From contig JAQVLM010000106.1 of the NCBI GenBank assembly GCA_028704125.1, positions 1 through 8,700 of the forward strand: DNA of 8,700 bases, in the 5' to 3' direction. The notes beneath the pieces were generated by a model. That model was not told where the DNA came from. It searched no databases and was given only the letters and a program-made list of their open reading frames with translations. Origin of the DNA: Opitutales bacterium (lineage in GTDB: Bacteria; Verrucomicrobiota; Verrucomicrobiia; Opitutales; JAFGAQ01). Below are positions 6,501 through 8,700 of this stretch, piece after piece (positions within the stretch are counted from its first letter, which is position 1; each line of letters begins with the position of its first letter). Position numbers and translations under genes: made by a program.

Positions 6501-6938
6501 GTAACGGTGCGCATGCGCGGGGTAATGGAGAAGTGCACGTATTGCGTGCAGCGCATTGAAGCCGCAAAGATCCGCCAGAAGTCACTCGCGCGGGATTCCG
6601 ATGCGATTGAAGTGCCGGACGGGACCATCCAAACGGCTTGCCAGCAGGTATGCCCGACCCGGGCGATCACCTTTGGTGACATCACGCAGCCGGACTCCGC
6701 GGTTTCACTGTTGAAGGCGTCGGACCGGAACTACTCGGTTTTGGGTTACCTCAATATCCGGCCGCGCACCACCTACCTGTCCAAGTTGCGCAATCCGAAT
6801 CCGAAGATGCCCGATGCGTTTGCGATGCCCTACACCCGTGAGGATTATGAATCGCGCTATGGACATCATCCGGGCGAACATGAATCCCATGGCACTGAAC
6901 ATGCCGAAAGCGATGCCAACACCACGGTGCATCATTGA
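3588..6938 (+). CDS. actB: Alternative Complex III subunit ActB: molybdopterin-oxidoreductase-like and iron-sulfur fusion, Tat-exported
   Basis: This 1116-residue periplasmic subunit probably passes electrons between the quinol site and ActA. Residues 11-45 (PAYWRSLDELASTGEFQ onward) precede NRRQFMKVMAASF, so the twin arginines at 47-48 sit in the extended Tat leader typical of this family. MAGC (65-68) is lipobox-like, making C68 a possible lipidation site. Residues about 70-800 form the B1 domain, molybdopterin-oxidoreductase-like; characterised relatives bind no molybdenum. The B2 domain has four cysteine clusters: C826/829/832/836, C888/891/896/900, C920/926/930 and C983/986 with C1018/1022. 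In the third, Thr923 replaces the usual second cysteine, which fits the family's single [3Fe-4S] cluster beside three [4Fe-4S]. The C-terminal tail is rich in His and Glu. I chose the ATG at 3588 to avoid overlap with actA; starts at 3564 or 3555 are possible. Confidence 0.94.
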   Translation: MSTEEPIPVRGPAYWRSLDELASTGEFQDWLHREFPQGASELNGVNRRQFMKVMAASFSLAGLGMAGCRQPRQHVLPYAKQPENIIPGVPNYYSTSMPLPWGNLPLIAESHQGRPTKLEGNPSYAPAGGATDAHAQASVLDLYDPDRLAQSRSGRRRLGVADVYDLLDRTSGRLRSGKGKGIAVLAEKSASPSRRRLVAELRALAPELIWAEYEPVALEGLADACRKLKIKPLRVAPVFDKAKRILALDSDFLFSEPNAVVHARAFAEGRKVKGADSAKGMNRLYAVESQLSLTGAMADHRLRMSSTDIGGFVAALAARILPRAMPDLAWIDALGAASKGLDAQRSWIEECADDLLEHKGTSLVVCGAHLPPVVHLMVAHINQALGAQGKTLHYLELPDDPEVASIGEVTGAIRKGSVQTLILLGGNPAYDAPADLDWFMAQKLVPEVIRLSTHEDESAEGARWLIARSRYLEAWDDGLTYDGYYVPVQPLIEPLFETVSDLEFIARLSGRVVSDPYKIVRETAALMDASLRDDHGFARFLAEGVSLSSSLKKAEWTTAPEQDEFIREGLAKVARRPSLGLETLEVRIVPSSHTYDGRYANNGWMMECPDPLTKLTWDNAILISPGLAKELEAKGEAAFFPRPGLLNRLNQTQRAKGLFSAGKEQAWVAELRIGDTSVTGPVHVQPGLATYTVVLSMGFGRRVCGRVGTGVGFDVFPLVNSNEQHVRHGATLKLTGDTYPLANTQEHWAIEGREILREANASEYAENPDYVSGIGMEAHSPAVYGKDKDKSLAYKATATPKGGSMYEHPDFTAPQQWGMTVDLNSCIGCNACVVACQSENNIPIVGKDQVLRGREMHWIRLDRYFSSASNDRSDIPEEVQVSFQGMACTHCEMAPCETVCPVNATVHDEQGLNVMAYNRCVGTRYCANNCPYKVRRFNFFDWHKREIGKFYLGPFGPVDEPELPRMQRNPDVTVRMRGVMEKCTYCVQRIEAAKIRQKSLARDSDAIEVPDGTIQTACQQVCPTRAITFGDITQPDSAVSLLKASDRNYSVLGYLNIRPRTTYLSKLRNPNPKMPDAFAMPYTREDYESRYGHHPGEHESHGTEHAESDANTTVHH

Positions 6939-6966
6939 TTGACCGACAACCTTTGTATCACGCTCC

Positions 6967-8433
6967 ATGGACCATACTGATCATCATCCAGAGTTGCCGA
7001 AGGAAAGCAGGGCCTTGATCGAGAAGGCTCAGCCGGTCGACCTGCCACGCCGTCCGCTGGTGGAGAATCAGCGCGACTACCACTGGATCACGGAGAAGGT
7101 CTGCGGGATTGTGGAGGGGAAGACTCCGGTTTGGTGGTGGGTGTTCTTCGGGTTGTCGGGAATGGTGGCGACCTTTGCGTTGGTCGGTCTGGTGTATCTG
7201 GTGTCCACCGGTGTCGGGGTTTGGGGATTGGCGAATCCGGTAAACTGGGGATGGGCGATTGTGAACTTCGTCTTCTGGATCGGGATCGGGCATGCCGGAA
7301 CCTTGATTTCCGCGATTCTGTGCCTGTTGAAACAGCGTTGGCGCACTTCAATCAACCGGACGGCAGAGGCGATGACGGTTTTTGCGGTGGTTTGTGCGGG
7401 TATTTTCCCGCTGTTCCACGTGGGGCGTGTGTGGTTTGCCTGGTGGCTTTTTCCGTTGCCAAACTCGAATGCGATCTGGCCCAACTTCCGCAGCCCGCTT
7501 GAGTGGGACGTGTTTGCGGTGTCCACTTATTTCACGGTCTCCACGTTGTTCTGGTACATGGGGATGATCCCTGATCTCGGGACCTTGCGCGATCGTGCCA
7601 CCGTGGTTTGGAAGAAATACTTCTATGGTGTGCTGGCGATGGGTTGGAGAAACTCGGTGCGCCATTGGAAGAACTACGAGATGGCTTACCTGCTGCTTGC
7701 GGGGCTTTCCACTCCGCTCGTGCTCTCCGTGCATACCATCGTTTCCTTTGACTTCGCCGCATCCCTGCTGCCGGGGTGGCACACGACGATCTTTCCGCCA
7801 TACTTTGTGGCTGGGGCGATCTTTTCCGGATTCGGGATGGTGTTGACCCTCATTTTGCCGATCCGGGCGGTGTTCAAGCTGCATGATCTGATCACGCAGT
7901 ATCACATTGATTGCATGTGCAAGATCACGCTGGCGACGGGCAGCATGGTCGGGTATGCGTATGCGATGGAGTTTTTCATCGCCTGGTACGGAGCGAATTC
8001 GTTCGAGGCATTCGCGTTCATCAACCGGGCGGGCGGTCAATACTGGTGGGCCTACTGGATCATGATCACCTGCAACGTGATCACGCCGCAGTTGTTCTGG
8101 TTCAAGGCGGTCAGGCGCAATACCGCTTTGGTATGGGTGATGTCGATTTTTGTAAATGTCGGCATGTGGTTCGAACGTTTTGTCATTACCGTGACGTCGC
8201 TGGCGAACGATTTTCTGCCTTCGAGTTGGGGCTACTATTCGCCCACAGTTGTGGATATATTCACGTTTGCCGGAACCTTCGGATTGTTCGGGTTCCTGTT
8301 TTTGCTGTTCCTTCGCTTCCTGCCGTTGATCGCGGTGGCGGAGATCAAAGCATTGGCTTGTCCGCAGGCCGATCCGCACAATGAGGACCATCCACTCAAC
8401 CGTAAGTCCAACCCCACGCACCGATCGGAATGA
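6967..8433 (+). CDS. actC: Alternative Complex III membrane subunit ActC (NrfD/PsrC-like quinol-binding protein)
   Basis: This 488-residue integral membrane protein belongs to the NrfD/PsrC family and is the probable quinol oxidation site of the complex. About ten hydrophobic segments can be traced, near residues 54-79, 95-121, 134-160, 183-202, 239-258, 277-300, 321-341, 360-380, 386-405 and 432-457. Conserved-looking polar residues inside or beside them include H109 (GIGHAG), H151 (LFHVGR), D181 (PLEWD) and H256/D262. H151 and D181 are good candidates for the His/Asp pair reported near the quinone in solved complexes; this is family recall, not alignment. The N-terminus is His-rich, like the end of ActB. 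The start at 6967 lies 28 bases after the actB stop, without a clear Shine-Dalgarno site. The stop overlaps the actD start. Confidence 0.95.
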   Translation: MDHTDHHPELPKESRALIEKAQPVDLPRRPLVENQRDYHWITEKVCGIVEGKTPVWWWVFFGLSGMVATFALVGLVYLVSTGVGVWGLANPVNWGWAIVNFVFWIGIGHAGTLISAILCLLKQRWRTSINRTAEAMTVFAVVCAGIFPLFHVGRVWFAWWLFPLPNSNAIWPNFRSPLEWDVFAVSTYFTVSTLFWYMGMIPDLGTLRDRATVVWKKYFYGVLAMGWRNSVRHWKNYEMAYLLLAGLSTPLVLSVHTIVSFDFAASLLPGWHTTIFPPYFVAGAIFSGFGMVLTLILPIRAVFKLHDLITQYHIDCMCKITLATGSMVGYAYAMEFFIAWYGANSFEAFAFINRAGGQYWWAYWIMITCNVITPQLFWFKAVRRNTALVWVMSIFVNVGMWFERFVITVTSLANDFLPSSWGYYSPTVVDIFTFAGTFGLFGFLFLLFLRFLPLIAVAEIKALACPQADPHNEDHPLNRKSNPTHRSE

Positions 8434-8700
8434 ATCCATCCGCACATTACGGCATGATTGCCACTTTCGATACCACACCCGAGATCACACGGGCGGCGGG
8501 GCTCGTCCGTGAAGCCGGTTTCGTGAAATGGGACGTCTACACGCCGTTTCCAGTGCACGGATTGGATGCGGTGATGGGCGAAAAACGGTCCCGTTTGGGC
8601 GGGTTGTCGCTCGCAGGGGGTGTTTTAGGTATGCTTACCGGGATCGCTCTTGTGGCGTTTATGAACCTGAACTACCCCTTGATCGTGGGCGGTAAGCCGA
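8430..8700 (+). CDS. actD: Alternative Complex III membrane subunit ActD (DUF3341 family), 5' part
   Basis: The frame opens at the ATG at 8430, which overlaps the actC stop as ATGA, and runs off the right edge after 90 codons. The visible protein starts MNPSAHYGMIATFDTTPEI. Residues 34-57 (WDVYTPFPVHGLD to KRSRLG) carry the hallmark motif of the DUF3341 / ActD family. A first transmembrane helix covers about 58-79 (LSLAGGVLGMLTGIALVAFM). ActD normally has a cytoplasmic N-terminal domain and two helices packed in the membrane arm; it binds no known cofactor. The four-base overlap suggests translational coupling with actC and fits the canonical actABCD order. The second helix and C-terminus are outside the window. 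Confidence 0.9.
   Translation, partial: MNPSAHYGMIATFDTTPEITRAAGLVREAGFVKWDVYTPFPVHGLDAVMGEKRSRLGGLSLAGGVLGMLTGIALVAFMNLNYPLIVGGKP

Overview
The window joins the right end of an integrated prophage (1 to about 2603) to a bacterial respiratory operon (2920 to the end). The two are separated at a tRNA-derived attachment site. All genes read on the + strand.

Phage side: the last 32 codons of an unidentified gene (1-101) are followed by a complete tail tape measure gene (114-2129). Next come four perfect inverted repeats packed into about 160 bp (2144-2306), then a 70-residue putative helix-turn-helix protein (2323-2535). The element stops at 2560-2603, which is exactly the 3' half of a tRNA, best read as tRNA-Val(GAC), from the anticodon loop to CCA. 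No matching 5' half lies upstream. This is the classic scar of tyrosine-recombinase integration into a tRNA gene, and the regenerated intact tRNA should lie beyond the left edge. The displaced tRNA terminator follows at 2615-2651. No minor tail, tail-tip, fibre, lysis or integrase gene lies between the tape measure gene and the attachment site, which is an unusual layout.

Host side: a leader of about 270 bp holds a candidate extended -10 promoter and a possible 18-codon leader ORF. It precedes actA (pentaheme cytochrome), actB (fused molybdopterin-oxidoreductase-like and four-cluster iron-sulfur protein with an extended Tat leader), actC (NrfD-like membrane quinol-binding subunit) and the start of actD (DUF3341-type membrane subunit, cut by the window end). 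Together these encode the core of Alternative Complex III, a quinol:cytochrome c/HiPIP oxidoreductase unrelated to cytochrome bc1. Electrons pass from quinol at ActC, probably through the ActB iron-sulfur clusters and the ActA hemes, to a periplasmic carrier and a terminal oxidase. actE, actF and possibly cytochrome oxidase genes would be expected downstream.

Organism: a Gram-negative, aerobically respiring bacterium of moderately high GC. The act gene order, the style of the ActA and ActB sequences and the weak use of Shine-Dalgarno sites in the host genes fit Verrucomicrobiota or a relative. This is an impression from family knowledge, not a proof.

I saw no CRISPR array, transposase, toxin-antitoxin pair or recognisable defence system. 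The features most worth following up are the att scar, the odd phage terminus with its hairpin cluster, and the insertion directly upstream of a core respiratory operon.
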